From NCBI GenBank assembly GCA_030248065.1, contig JASAMV010002688.1:1-64000 (forward strand): a DNA stretch of 64,000 bases, read 5' to 3'. How positions within the stretch are numbered: position 1 is the first letter of the stretch; the number at the start of each line of letters is the position of its first letter. This document shows, piece by piece, positions 12,451-23,200 of the stretch. The stretch comes from Rhynchonema sp. JSB1_4 (taxonomy: Eukaryota; Nematoda; Chromadorea; Monhysterida; Xyalidae). The translations under genes were made by a program, and so were the position numbers. The notes below the pieces were generated by a model, which worked only from the letters and a program-made list of their open reading frames with translations, had not been told where the DNA came from and did not search any database.

Positions 12451-13294
12451 TTAGCCAAAATTTTGTGCCAAATACCCAATTGCTCTTGCATTGCTGCTGT
12501 GTGTGCTGCTCCTTATTTGTTCACGATTTCCTGACGACAACTTATGGATGTGGTGGTATTGACTACCACAAATTCGTATATACATGGTTTTTATACAGCG
12601 ACCGGCTGCGGTATGAAAACGTTTCCGACACGAGTGGTGCTGTTGATGCCCACCAACTTCCTCTTGTCCCCAACCAGCAATGGCGTGTTGTTAAAGACTG
12701 ACTCGTATGACAATCTTTCAAAGCTTATATCTCCGACAATGGCCCGACAAAAGAAGCGTCGAAAGTAGCTTGTATAAATTATGCAAATGTATGGCTTGAG
12801 ACCTGCCCCCCAAATGGACGGCTTACACTGACATATACATAACAGCGGCTACATATTGCCATGCATGTGTGACGTAACCGAATCCGTTGAGTTCACTAAT
12901 TTCTGCGCAGAAATTCAAGACCTCAGCAGTACACTGTAGATAGCATTTGTCGTTAAACACATTTGCCGCGCTCCGCTCTGCTTTCTTTCTCTATTTGTTT
13001 TGCCAATTTTGCCGGAAAAAACTTGCCGTCGACTCAGACAGCTGCACATGTTATCTGGTTCATTTTACCCGGGGAGAGGCTTGGAACAGCACGCTCCATT
13101 TAGAACCATTATGTTTGCTTCAAAAATTTGCTCAACAGCGAACCACTGAGAGGTTCAAAACAATGGGTAGCAGGTTTACATATCGTACATCGGTTCAGTA
13201 CCCGACAAGGCGAAAAGAATTTGAATGGTCACACTCTGCTGCACGCACCAGAAGCAGATGACGGTTGTTGTTGTCTATATGTGGGAGAGCTAGG

Positions 13295-13627
13295 TATAGT
13301 CCATCCACCAGCTCATGGCACTTTGTGATGCTGCTGGCTGGTTTGTTCCCTTCCTCCACGTTCTAATGAAAGAGAAATTGAGTGTGACCGATTTTGCAAA
13401 AAACTAAAAAATGGCAAAATGTGTCGAAAAAGATTGCATTCGATCAAATTTAAAATTAAATTAAATTAAAATCGATAAAACACGTCGATTTCATAAAAAC
13501 CACACACACTTTAGGAACAAAGATAATTTTTTTCAGAAACTCAATTTCTTTTTCATTAGAACGTGGAGGAAGGGAACAAACCAGCCAGCAGCATCGCAAA
13601 GTGACATGAGCTGATGGACGGACTATA
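13295..13627. mobile_element. Large palindromic MITE (arms over 70 bp)
   Basis: The left arm begins TATAGTCCATCCACCAGCTC. The right arm is its near-perfect reverse complement, ending at TATA (13624-13627). The arms run at least through CTTCCTCCACGTTCTAATGA. The loop is A/T-rich. TA at both borders would fit a Tc1/mariner-type duplication, which I infer only weakly. Confidence 0.75.
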
Positions 13628-14035
13628 CTGTATGTATAATACCGCCGTTGGTAATGGCCCCGAACGAGGGTTCGTTTGGTGACAGTAACTTTTGTTCTGT
13701 TTCTGTGCTGTGCCAGCAGATTGTAATTTTTGTCAGGTTCGCGCTTGCTTCCGCGGACGCTGCAAGTCTAGTCCACTTTCACTTCTGGCTCAAGTCGGCT
13801 TTCGTATATGTTCTCGATTGATCCAAGTTCAAAACATTCTTCTAGAAACATGCAATAGGAGCATTTTTCGTATTTCATCTTTTAATGTCCAGCCGAGCCA
13901 GTACCTGCCAGAAGTATGTAAAATGTCTTTGGTGCGCATGCGCACGACGAATGAAACAAACCAATGAAAATTGTTTCAGCACTGGCAATACCCATTATTT
14001 AATGACCGAAATACGGTATAATCAAAAAACCGAAA

Positions 14036-14324
14036 ATGAATGCGAAATTTCTGGCCGTATTTATGTTGACAATGTTGGTTGTGGCACCCGACAGCTCTCT
14101 GGTGGGCGCGCAACCGGAACGACCGAGACTTAATCCACTCACCTATCAATTTCGCGAGTACGGCAATGAGGTAAAGTACCATTTGTGAAACATCAGCCAG
14201 GCTGGTAAATGCTCTCCCACATGAACACCCTTTGCGTTTTCAGTACAACCGCGTGCCCTACCGCATGCAAGAGGTCGTTCGTCGTGGTATGAGGCATCCA
14301 ATGGCAGGCAAAAGTCGCGGGTGA
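14036..14324 (+). CDS. Small secreted or neuropeptide-like precursor (71 residues, two exons)
   Basis: The exons are 14036-14170 and 14244-14324. They are joined in phase 0 by a GTAAAGT donor and a TTTTCAG acceptor. The product starts MNAKFLAVFMLTMLVVAPDS, a clear signal peptide with predicted cleavage near Gly24-Ala25. The mature part begins QPERPRLNPLTYQFREYGNE. It continues YNRVPYRMQEVV, then a dibasic RR, and ends GMRHPMAGKSRG. There are no cysteines. A basic site and a GK-type amidation or cleavage signal near the C-terminus suggest a processed peptide. The Pro-rich start followed by a Tyr/Glu-rich segment loosely recalls NPY/NPF peptides, but the C-terminal RPRF-amide is missing, so I do not assign that family. 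A TTGTTTCAG acceptor at 13971-13979 suggests an upstream 5' UTR exon. AATAAA at 14601 could end the transcript. The gene was built by hand, and the function is inferred. Confidence 0.55.
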
Positions 14325-14845
14325 TTTGATATTATGTGTGCATGTGAAACATCAGCTTGATACATTCCCTGTATGACCTTGCAGTGCAATTGATTTCTTT
14401 GGTTATCTTTAAAAGCATACATCAGGTTCGCAACATGAAAGCTCAGCCTTTCGGTTTGCTGACAAAAGTTGTTTATGTACATGCGAGTACGTGATTGGCA
14501 AGGCTTTTCCGACTCTTTCTTATCTGTTTTCAGTTGCTGGGGTCGAAGTGAAACTTTGCTCTGACCTAAACGTGTGTCCTGTCTCTATTTTGCGCTGATA
14601 AATAAAACACGAAGTTGCACTCTCTGCCAAGTGTGCGCAAAAGAAAACGAACAATGTGGAAAAACGCATATTTCTTCATTACAAACAAGTTATATATTGC
14701 GCACGGTGGCAATAAAGAACTATTCACTTCTCATCTCAACCACAACGCTGTGTTGCGTTTCGACCAGAGAAAGAAACACAAGTCCGACTGGAGAAACCAA
14801 TCAACTTTTTTTTAAAAATTGCAAAAAAACTACGAATAACGAACA
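14325..14845. other. Spacer between peptide gene and sterol-desaturase-like gene
   Basis: It should hold the peptide gene 3' UTR and the promoter and 5' UTR of the next gene. I see no gene or repeat in it. Confidence 0.4.
14601..14606 (+). terminator. Possible poly(A) signal of the small peptide gene
   Basis: AATAAA about 275 bases downstream of the peptide gene stop and upstream of the next gene on the same strand. Confidence 0.4.
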
Positions 14846-17412
14846 ATGTCGACGGTGACCTCCACAGTTTGGACGTGGTGGTGCGTGAGCGTGTGCGGCA
14901 ACAAACCGATCAACATCGCGTTCTGGGCGTTCCAACTGTTTCTAATGGCCGTTTTCACGTTCGTGTCGATGTTGCTGTACATGGTTGACCGATGGCGCGC
15001 GCCCGATGCCGTCCGACAGTACAAAATACAGAAAGAGGTCTTTTTTGAATCTGAACTTTAAACTTTTGTCGTCTGTCCGTTTAGCGATTTTACATGAGCT
15101 CAATCCAGATGAACATGGACCCCGACAAGCACGCACGCCTGGTCCGTCGTCTTTTGATCAACACGTTTGTGGCCACGCTGCCAACCGGCTATCTATTCGC
15201 AAAGCTGGCCATTTGGAGAGGCTGTGTGTTTGACGCAAGTATTCCGCCATTCACCGAGGTTGACATTGCGCTTTTATTCATTCTTTTGGCATTATATTGC
15301 AACACTCTGTATTCGTAGAACGCGTTTTTTGCCCTCAGGAACCATATGAGCTTGGAAGGCAAGAACTTGCTAGGTACTGTACCTTACCACAACGGATTGT
15401 ACAGGAAAATTTTGTTTGAAACATATTTAAACCATGGAGTTGGAACAATAATTTCGACGAGGGCAAAGGTCATTCAATAAGTCCAGGGAAACAACTACAG
15501 TACGTATACAGCTTTGTGTTTCTTGCCGTAGTCATAGTGCTCAGGTGGGATTTGATAGCAGGCCCTCGGCATTTTTGCAGATTCTGCGAGACATGGCGTT
15601 GTGCGTGTTGAGTAACGAGTTTTTCTTCTACTACGCCCATCGGTTAGTTGTTATATAGCTATACATAGCTACATCGAAACACGGATTGCCCCAATCAGAT
15701 TACGCCGAGTCAAGCACACCGACTGTCAAACTTGATGGTACATCTGCCTCGGTCACGGAACTCTTTTGCATTTCCCAGGAACACTAAAAATTCGCTGTGA
15801 CGCCACTGGTTTGCATCGGCGTAGTTGTCAACAGACATGAAATGAATGACATAACGCCGGTCGAAATTAGTTGTAAAAACGAATCACTTATTATTCCGCT
15901 ATCCGTTATTCTCTTAAGATAAAAAACCATTTGACCAAAGGCACACCAGAACTATACACTGTAAATGTTCAGGATCTTCCACTATCCGCCACTATACAAA
16001 CGAATCCACAAAATCCATCACGAGTGGACTGCACCGGTGGCTGCCGTTGCATTGTACAGTCATCCCATTGAATCCGCTGTCAACATTATGGCCGTGCTGT
16101 CAGGTAATGCGGCAAGAAATCTTTGATTTCAGCAATATGTGCATTCATGGAACTGATTTACAGTAATTCAAATGCCGAAATTGAAATACCAAAGCCCCAG
16201 GGCAAAGCGCTGAATTCACTAAAAGTTCGAACTTGTTTTTCCCAAATATCGTGCAAGGGGGTCCATTCGGAAACTGTTGAGCCGAACGTACAAGCCATAG
16301 GCATGGCAAAATAACGAAGATTCTGTCAGTTTTAGTGAAGGAAACAGTTAAGCCGACAGAAACAAGTATTCTTTAGACATACATAAATTTGGTGCTGAAA
16401 CACAGAAATGTGTATCCCAAAAAGCCGCATGGGCTCTAAAAAGTCGGAAAGTCGGACTTGAGCACCCACGGAAGGATCATATAGATGGAAAATTGGGTTT
16501 TATAACTTTGTGCCCTCATTTAGGCATTATCATGTGCGGCAGTCACGCGTTCACGCTCTACATTTGGGGCATGTTCTCCACGATCACCACGCTGGGTGAT
16601 CACAGCGGCTATCATCTGCCGCTGATCCACTCTCCCGAATTCCACGACTTTCACCATTTACGATTCAACGAATGTTTCGGATTCCTCGGAGTGCTAGACT
16701 GGTGGCATGGCACCGATGTGAAATTCAGGTGTGTGTGCCCCTGCGTTTGAAAGGGGCCAGGCTATAAGGCCTTATTCTAACGTAGTCTACGCATGTTTCG
16801 TGCAGAGAGTCTGTTGTCGTCCACGAAGATCGTCATGCTATCCAAGTGTGCACGAAGCAAAAGCAACCATATACATTTCTTCGTGCTCATTTCGGGCTGC
16901 CTTCCTATTTCATGCGAATCTAAGTTCGTCGCACTAATCTAATTAGATTAGGGTGGAATTTTCGAAACGGTGTAAAGGTCAGTTGGGCGTAAAGGTCGAC
17001 GTAAAGTTCGGTCGAAAGCTCGGTCGGCGTAGCTCGGTGTAAACGTGAAACATTGCCTGTTATTAACGTGGAATGTTTCAAGTTTACACCGAGGTCTATC
17101 ACACTGAGCTGTCGACCGAGCTTTCCACCTAACTGACTTTTACACCGTTTCGAAAATCTCATCCAATCAATCTCGATGCGAAAAATTTCAATCCGGGTTA
17201 ATATCCCGTATCGCGATAAGCAATCTCGTTCGAGCACTGCCACTGCCCGCGTGTTGCAGCATGCGCCTGTCTGACTGACAAAAGTGCCCATAATAACTGG
17301 TACAACCCCTCTCACAACCTGTCCGTTTCAACACTAACATTTTTTTGTTGATTTCTTCTTTTTTAGGCTTCCGTGGTACGTGCAGTCGCGACTATTTCTG
17401 TCAACTCTTTAG
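14846..17412 (+). CDS. Fatty-acid hydroxylase / sterol desaturase family membrane protein (FAXDC2-like)
   Basis: Six exons (14846-15037, 15085-15258, 15581-15642, 15973-16103, 16524-16728, 17367-17412) join in phase to 269 residues with a TAG stop. The family uses a di-iron centre held by histidine clusters in an endoplasmic reticulum membrane protein. The clusters are visible. HRIFH lies at residues 142-146, HKIHH at 155-159 and HDFHH at 227-231. The loop LGDHSGYHLP before the last cluster is typical of the C4-methylsterol oxidase/FAXDC2 branch, as are GVLDWWHGTD and FTE-ILRD. Hydrophobic segments lie near residues 22-46 and 85-110. Length and motif order agree with FAXDC2 and methylsterol monooxygenase relatives. 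I cannot separate those two from sequence alone, so the substrate (sterol or other lipid) is open. Intron 5 contains a hairpin MITE. Confidence 0.85.
16770..16945. repeat. Diverged dispersed repeat, copy 2
   Basis: It starts TTATTCTAACGTAGTCTACG and includes GAGTCTGTTGTCGTCCACG, matching the repeat at 12210-12450 in the same order. It lies in intron 5 of the sterol-desaturase-like gene, directly before a hairpin MITE. Confidence 0.5.
16951..17164. mobile_element. Hairpin MITE family A, copy 2
   Basis: Nearly the same sequence as 4114-4339, with a small deletion in the right arm (TTTCCACCTAACTGAC) and a right end diverged to CTCATCC. It lies inside intron 5 of the sterol-desaturase-like gene. 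Confidence 0.85.
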
Positions 17413-17949
17413 ACCCTATTTGTAGTGTTGTTGAAACATTAATGGCTCCCAAAACGCTGAAAATAGAAAGTGCGTATAATTTATCGATCGCATCAGCACA
17501 CAAGCATAGACGTAGACGGCAGGTTGTTTGATGTTACATGAATGATAATATAAGGCACGTGGGTAAAAACCATTTGACGGCGCGGGATACATTTCAAGAG
17601 TTCTTATGGGTGCCCATTTTTTATCATGGTGTGATTTTTTGGGGTTTTTGTCTTTTCAACTGACTTTGGGATTTGGAACGAAGCCAAACAATCTCCTCCT
17701 AGATTACTTTTAATTACGAAATCTGTTCACTTGTAGTTGTTCGGCGGTTAACTGCGCATTGTGATCCAAAGTAGATTGCGCGTTACAAAAAAATGGACTA
17801 TCCAAAGGGATTCACCGTGAGCGATATCAAATTTAGTGATCGGATCGGACCGGTTCTCCTTGGTCACGTGACTTTTTTGAATTAAGGATGTTAAAAAAAT
17901 TTCCTGCCACTAATGAGTGTATATTGTGTTGTTCTGATTCCCATATTTT

Positions 17950-18092
17950 TGGGCCAGGTACTTTTGGGGCCACGCATTTTTGGGCCTTTTGGGCCAGGTA
18001 GGTTTTGGCCTAGGTACTTTTTGGGCCACATGCACATGGCGTACCTTTTGGGCCCGGGTACTTTTCGAGCCACGTACCTCTTGGACCACATG
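17950..18092. repeat. Degenerate minisatellite with GGGCCACGTACCTTTTGGGCC units
   Basis: Five or six imperfect units of the pattern GGCCA-GTACTTTTTGGGCC follow one another (for example CCAGGTACTTTTGGGGCCAC, GGGCCACATGCACATGGCGT, GAGCCACGTACCTCTTGG). Unit length varies from about 20 to 30 bases. Confidence 0.6.
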
Positions 18093-18130
18093 TGTATTTT
18101 CATTCACATTATTGCTTCCGCATATAGAAC

Positions 18131-18259
18131 TGGACAACGTTTGTGCTCTCACGTCGTTTGATGAAAACAGTGATTGCAGTATGAGCCTGTCTGACTGACA
18201 AAACTGACTGCCGTGGCAATAACTGTTTCATTAAACGTGAGAGCACAACCGTCGTCCAA
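18131..18259. repeat. Imperfect inverted repeat
   Basis: TGTGCTCTCACGTCGTTTGATGAAA on the left is inverted as TTTCATTAAACGTGAGAGCACA on the right, around a spacer. It is probably the remains of a small MITE. Confidence 0.5.
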
Positions 18260-18795
18260 TTTTATGTATTGTACATGCGCAAGCGTTTGAACATGCGGTC
18301 TGTTTGTACATTACCGCAAGCTCAGAAAGGTCGGTACTCCAACAGTATATCATAAAAGCACCGATCTTTCACGACTGAACCACGGCGGCACGACGGGTGG
18401 ACGATCAAACAAAGGGAAGCAGACCAACACAGCAGCCGTAGCTGAACTCAGAAAGAAAATAGAGAAAGTCAAGAAATCGAAGACCTTTGATTTGTGAATA
18501 TTTGTTTTTGCATCTTAGTAGGGCGACGTCAAAGACCGCTTTGATGACTGTTCGTCGGACTATAACAATTGCTTAAACTCAGCGAGTGAGCTCCTTGAAA
18601 CCTGCAGGTCTAGGGAACCTTTTGTCTTCATTGCGCGGGCAACTCAGGCTGGTTGTGGTCGCCTCAGAACGCATTATAAAACCTTGCCTGGGTTCTTCAA
18701 GCTCCATCTTCGGATTGGCAGGCATTTTTCATCAAAATTCATAACCCTGAACAACCAATGTGCGATGCAAAAGCTGCACGAAAACATCCAGCAAT

Positions 18796-19020
18796 GGGTG
18801 GAATTTTCGAAACGGTGTAAAGGTCAGTTGGCGCAAAGGTCGGCGTAAAGTTCGGTCGAAAGCTCGGTCGGCGTAGCTCGGTGTAAACGTTAAACATTGC
18901 CTGTTATTAACGTGGAATGTTTCAAGTTTACACCGAGGTCTATCACACTGAGCTGTCGACCGAGCTTTCCGCCGACCTTTACACCCAACTGACCTTTACA
19001 CCGTTTCGAAAATATCACCC
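18796..19020. mobile_element. Hairpin MITE family A, copy 3
   Basis: This full-length copy has both ends intact (GGGTGGAATTTTCGAAACGG and CGTTTCGAAAATATCACCC). It is very similar to the copy at 4114-4339 and is inserted within a diverged repeat. Confidence 0.85.
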
Positions 19021-20230
19021 ATAAGAGTTGTTTCCCAGCTGCGTGGACGAGCAATCTGCGAACATGCGTATTACACAACAACGGAATCAGCCAACTATAG
19101 CTGCGGTTTATGTTTACGTGGTATGTAGTACGTATGAAAACATGAAAAATACAAACTACGAATATGTATATGTACATTAACGTATGAAAATATGCAGATA
19201 TATAAGAAGAATGAAACAAATTTGTTTTTTTGGTGTTTGAGTCTTCTTTCACATTCAGGCAATCCATTCAACACAAACGACATCGTGTTTTGCTGGGCCT
19301 GACTCCAATCGATCAATTGATCACGGAGAATGATCACAATTGAGGGCGAGGGTGTTGATCAGAACAGAACAGGATGATTCGTGGGAAATATTGCAATGAA
19401 ATATCGCGTGTCAAAAACATAAAACAGGTTGTGGTGCTGGTTTTTCACTTGCTGTGATGTTATCTATATGTCCTGAACTATCTATTTCATTGTGACCAAC
19501 AACGTGTGTATAATACGTATATATACTTGTATGTTTCTCTGCGACCTCGCACTTGTCAATTGTAGCCTTATAACAACCATTTCTTTATTCACAGTACTCG
19601 TCAGAGAATGACCGTGTACATAATCATAAAGGTCATGAAAATTAAAAAAATGTTCCACAATTCTCTGTGTGTTCGATTTAAAACAATGCAAAAGTCTCTG
19701 ACACTCATGTAAGCGGAATAATAAGTTATATTTTTACTGTTCAGAATATCTTATCTAGCGCGGTAATATTTCGAGAACAATGCATCGTATTTACAAGTGG
19801 AGTACGGTAGGGTATCACACACAGCAGACGTTGCTATCGGATAGAAGACTACAGTATGTAATAGAACATCCAACGTGTATATTTTGGCAGTCTTTTACAA
19901 AAAACATAATTATAAGTGAAACTTAGCGTGTACAGTTAACGAAAGCCACAGTGACTCTGTCGTTGTTAGGCCCGAGAGTTTGCTGTTTCAGAGAACAAAT
20001 GAATGATGAGCATGAAAAGTATATGTACATGTTTATAATGACGAAGCGATTATGTTAGGTGATGTTTCAGCATAAAATTACAAATTTGCAAGTTGGTCCA
20101 AGCTTGGAGACCGCGACTGGGCTTGTCGCCACGCGCCCGCATTATTTTGTAACAGACATAAAAATTGTGATGGTGCACACCGACAAAATCAGTCAATCAA
20201 ACGGTATTGCAATCAATCAATAAATGTCAT

Positions 20231-23200
20231 CTAGAACATGATACCGGCGGCGTATGGGTCGCCATACACGGTGTATGGACGCAGTCGGGTTGAAGACGAG
20301 GGGTACCAGGGCGTGTGAATGTGGCTGCAGTGCCACTGATTGTAGTGCTCCAAAACGCTTATCTGCAAACCAAAACAGATATTTAACATCAGTGGTGGAA
20401 CACGAACTACATGTTTCCTATGTCGTGTAGTGGGCGATTGTGCTTTCGGTGCGTTGTACATACAAGTATTCAAGCCGTGCAACGACGTGCACGCGCCATT
20501 GAAATTTGGGTGGCGTTAATTTCAATGCTTGACTTCTATCATGCGTCCCAACAGACTCGAATTCAAAAGATCATGAAACGAATAATAGTTCCGATCCTGC
20601 AAATGTACAGAGAGGGGACATAAAGGCAGCACAGTGCTTGAACTTGACTAATCAGGGTACAGGGGTGCATATAGCGAAGCAACAAGTGCAGAGAGAGAGA
20701 GTGGAGTGTGCATTCAAAAAGGGACTGGCCTGCAGAGCGTATAGGGCGCTGGTATAGGCCTGTGTAGAGCGGACTGCGGAATAAATAGGTATCGACCGAT
20801 CTAGACCACGGGTCAATCGCTACTACGTCCAACGCTACCGACCACTGAAACATCAGTGCAGCTACACTCAGGCTCTTCAAATTGGATCCTTCATCCTTTT
20901 CATGCTCATTTCTAGTTTAGCCTTAATCATTTTTTAGCATGATAGTCAAACAGCTATTATACATATAATAATAAATGTGCACTCGGTTGCAGAAACGGAC
21001 GTGTCAAGTTTGAAGTTTGGTCCATCCGCTAATGCATCAATGCAACAATCAAAAAGCCACAGAATGACAGGCATTACGTCAACCGAGGGCGAATTCAAGA
21101 ACTCATGCCCAGAACTTTTTACTACATCCGTACCAAGTTTATACTGGTTTAGAACTGAACCCTCAGATACGTAGGGCGCGGGTGGAACCAAACTGCAATC
21201 CTGACATGACATATAACAACACAGAGACGACGTTTTCCCATCCCTGAACGTACCCTCGGAGGCCGGGCCCACGGCGAGTCCATTCGGTGTGCCAGATGTT
21301 TGGCACGTCGTTCCACCGCCATCTCCGTTATGCTGGGTGGCGTCAAGGCCGACTTCGACATCATTGACTGGTAGCGACTGCGGCTGAAATGGCTGTCGTC
21401 GTTGGTATCGTGATTTTCTTGACTTTCTTGATCAGTTTTAATCACGGACGATGCCCATCCTGCTAATGCTGACGCGACGGACCCAACAAATGGGCATGAT
21501 AACAACAATCGGATTGTTGAGTGTTTCTGTGTGCTGTTTTCCAGTCCAATGTTCAACCAATACCACCAACACAGAGACAAACAACTGGCAACATCTTGAC
21601 GATCTGATGTGTAAAATGGCCACTTTTTGCCAATTTGAGCCAGGAAGTGCTTTGGGTTCGCACACAATTGTTTTTCGCGCGACGCAACACAAGTGTTTTT
21701 ACGCCAGAGTTCTCCGGCGTGACCAACACCGGCCGTTATCGTCACCGACAGCTGCACCCGTGTACAAAGCGACCAAAAGCACGTGTACATATTTGATGTT
21801 GAAACACATGTTGCCATCGCCAGAGGGCAATATGTAAGTACTGCCTACATACATAGGTACAATGGGACGAGCAGAGACACACAAAAGTTCACTATCCCTT
21901 AGTCCCAGTGCATCGCAGCAGAGCTGGATTTTGGGTCTGGTATCGACTTGATACACAATGAACAAGGCCTGACTCTGTGTGCGTTCAGGTATAGTTTTGA
22001 ATTTTTACCGCTCTACATTATACGTACGTAGATCAGCTATTGTGCGGGACATTTGTTCAAAAGTCTGCCAATGTGAACTTGGACTCACGGTGGATAGGCG
22101 TAGTTCTCATACATGTTGATGTTGGGTGTTTGATCGGCCTGATAGTCGTACAGCTCCTGCAACAACGTCAATTTGCAGCATTTTTGACAAATTTCATGTC
22201 ATGATTCTAATTCGCCCAGCGCAGGACACAGGGCCATGTGATCAGCGGCTAATTGTAGAGTGGTTGACACAAGCAGGCGAGGCAGCACGTATATACATAC
22301 ATATACATGGCTACGACGATGAGCAGCACGGAAAGGAACGTGAAAAAATGACATCATGCATGACAATGAGCTGTCGGTCCTCTATGGACAACGGGTGTCA
22401 ACTGCTTACGTTAACTAATGCACAATATGCCCGTTCTTCCTTATGGTTGTATAATATCAAATGTATGTTTTAGAAAATATGAAGTTCCTGGCTGTGGGTA
22501 TACCTGCAGGTTCTGCACGCTCAGCGACGGCCGAATCGCTGGAGGTTCATGTTTGACGGCCCGATCGTGGTCGTGGAACTGCAAACATTATGTTGGCGTA
22601 TGTGTGTGTCTGGCAAGCAATGCGGCAATTGAAAAACCACTGTGGGAATGTCGGATGGCCACATAGCTTTAGATAAATACAATACGAACTTCGAAACATA
22701 TTTCGCAGCATGGATTTGGCACGCTCTTGGTTCTTTGTCACGAGAAGCACAATCCAGCCTTAACGACCACCACAAACAAAGCGCAATGGGGACGTTTGAT
22801 AACCTTGACCAACTGCCTGACTTTAACGTAGCCATCTGATATATGTAGGTAGTGTAACCACAAGCAAACATAGTCACTCAGAATGGCCCGTCCAAAGCAG
22901 GTATATTGATATAGGATAGCAGTAGAGAGACAGCGTGTGAGCGGGGTTCGAACCCACATGGTGGTCGATGGCAGCGGCACGTTCAGGCCTACCAACAAGT
23001 CCCCAAAACCATCGCACCCGTAAACACTTGAGGCTGGCACTGCGCACAAGTCGACGCATCGGCTGGAACGACCGAGAGACGACCGAACGGAATTTGTTCT
23101 CGATCACGGCCGGATGGAACATCGAAAACGACTTGCGCGTCTGCTCGCGAGACTGAAACATCACGGCGGACAGACTGTCGTCTCGGCTTAATCGACAATT

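Larger units (their letters stand above)
6813..14035. other. Repeat-rich gene desert
   Basis: About 7 kb between Prp19 and the small secreted-peptide gene. Much of it is mobile elements, listed separately. Other content includes a GC-rich tract at about 9195-9400 ending in a solo copy of the TTCTATTTCCGACAATACGGTA end, two copies of a 16-bp palindrome (10247-10262 and 10508-10523), a diverged repeat at about 12210-12450 and a large inverted repeat at 13295-13627. The missing first exon of Prp19 should lie somewhere in the left part. Open frames of up to about 155 codons occur, but none matches a known family or has good splice context. Confidence 0.5.
17413..20230. other. Repeat-bearing intergenic region
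   Basis: This gap lies between the convergent 3' ends of the sterol-desaturase-like gene and the unrecognised minus-strand gene. It holds a degenerate minisatellite at 17950-18092, an inverted repeat at 18131-18259, a third hairpin MITE at 18796-19020 and A/T-rich unique sequence up to 20230. A short duplicated segment GCCTGTCTGACTGACAAAA occurs at 17264 and 18185. No gene was recognised. Confidence 0.5.

Noticed and set aside
14036..14324. Naming the small precursor as neuropeptide Y/F
   Set aside because: The Pro- and Tyr-rich N-terminal half is suggestive, but the defining C-terminal RPRF/RxRF-amide is absent.
17950..18092. CRISPR-like array
   Set aside because: Unit lengths vary, there are no unique spacers, and the surrounding genome is clearly eukaryotic.
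21149..21817. 222-codon open frame on the minus strand
   Set aside because: It lies in an intron, overlaps another open frame on the plus strand, has no recognisable domain and poor composition. It is treated as chance openness in a GC-moderate stretch.
22925..23000. Functional tRNA gene
   Set aside because: A B box and tRNA-like spacing are present, but the acceptor stem does not pair and no proper anticodon loop could be drawn. It is kept only as a SINE-like fragment.
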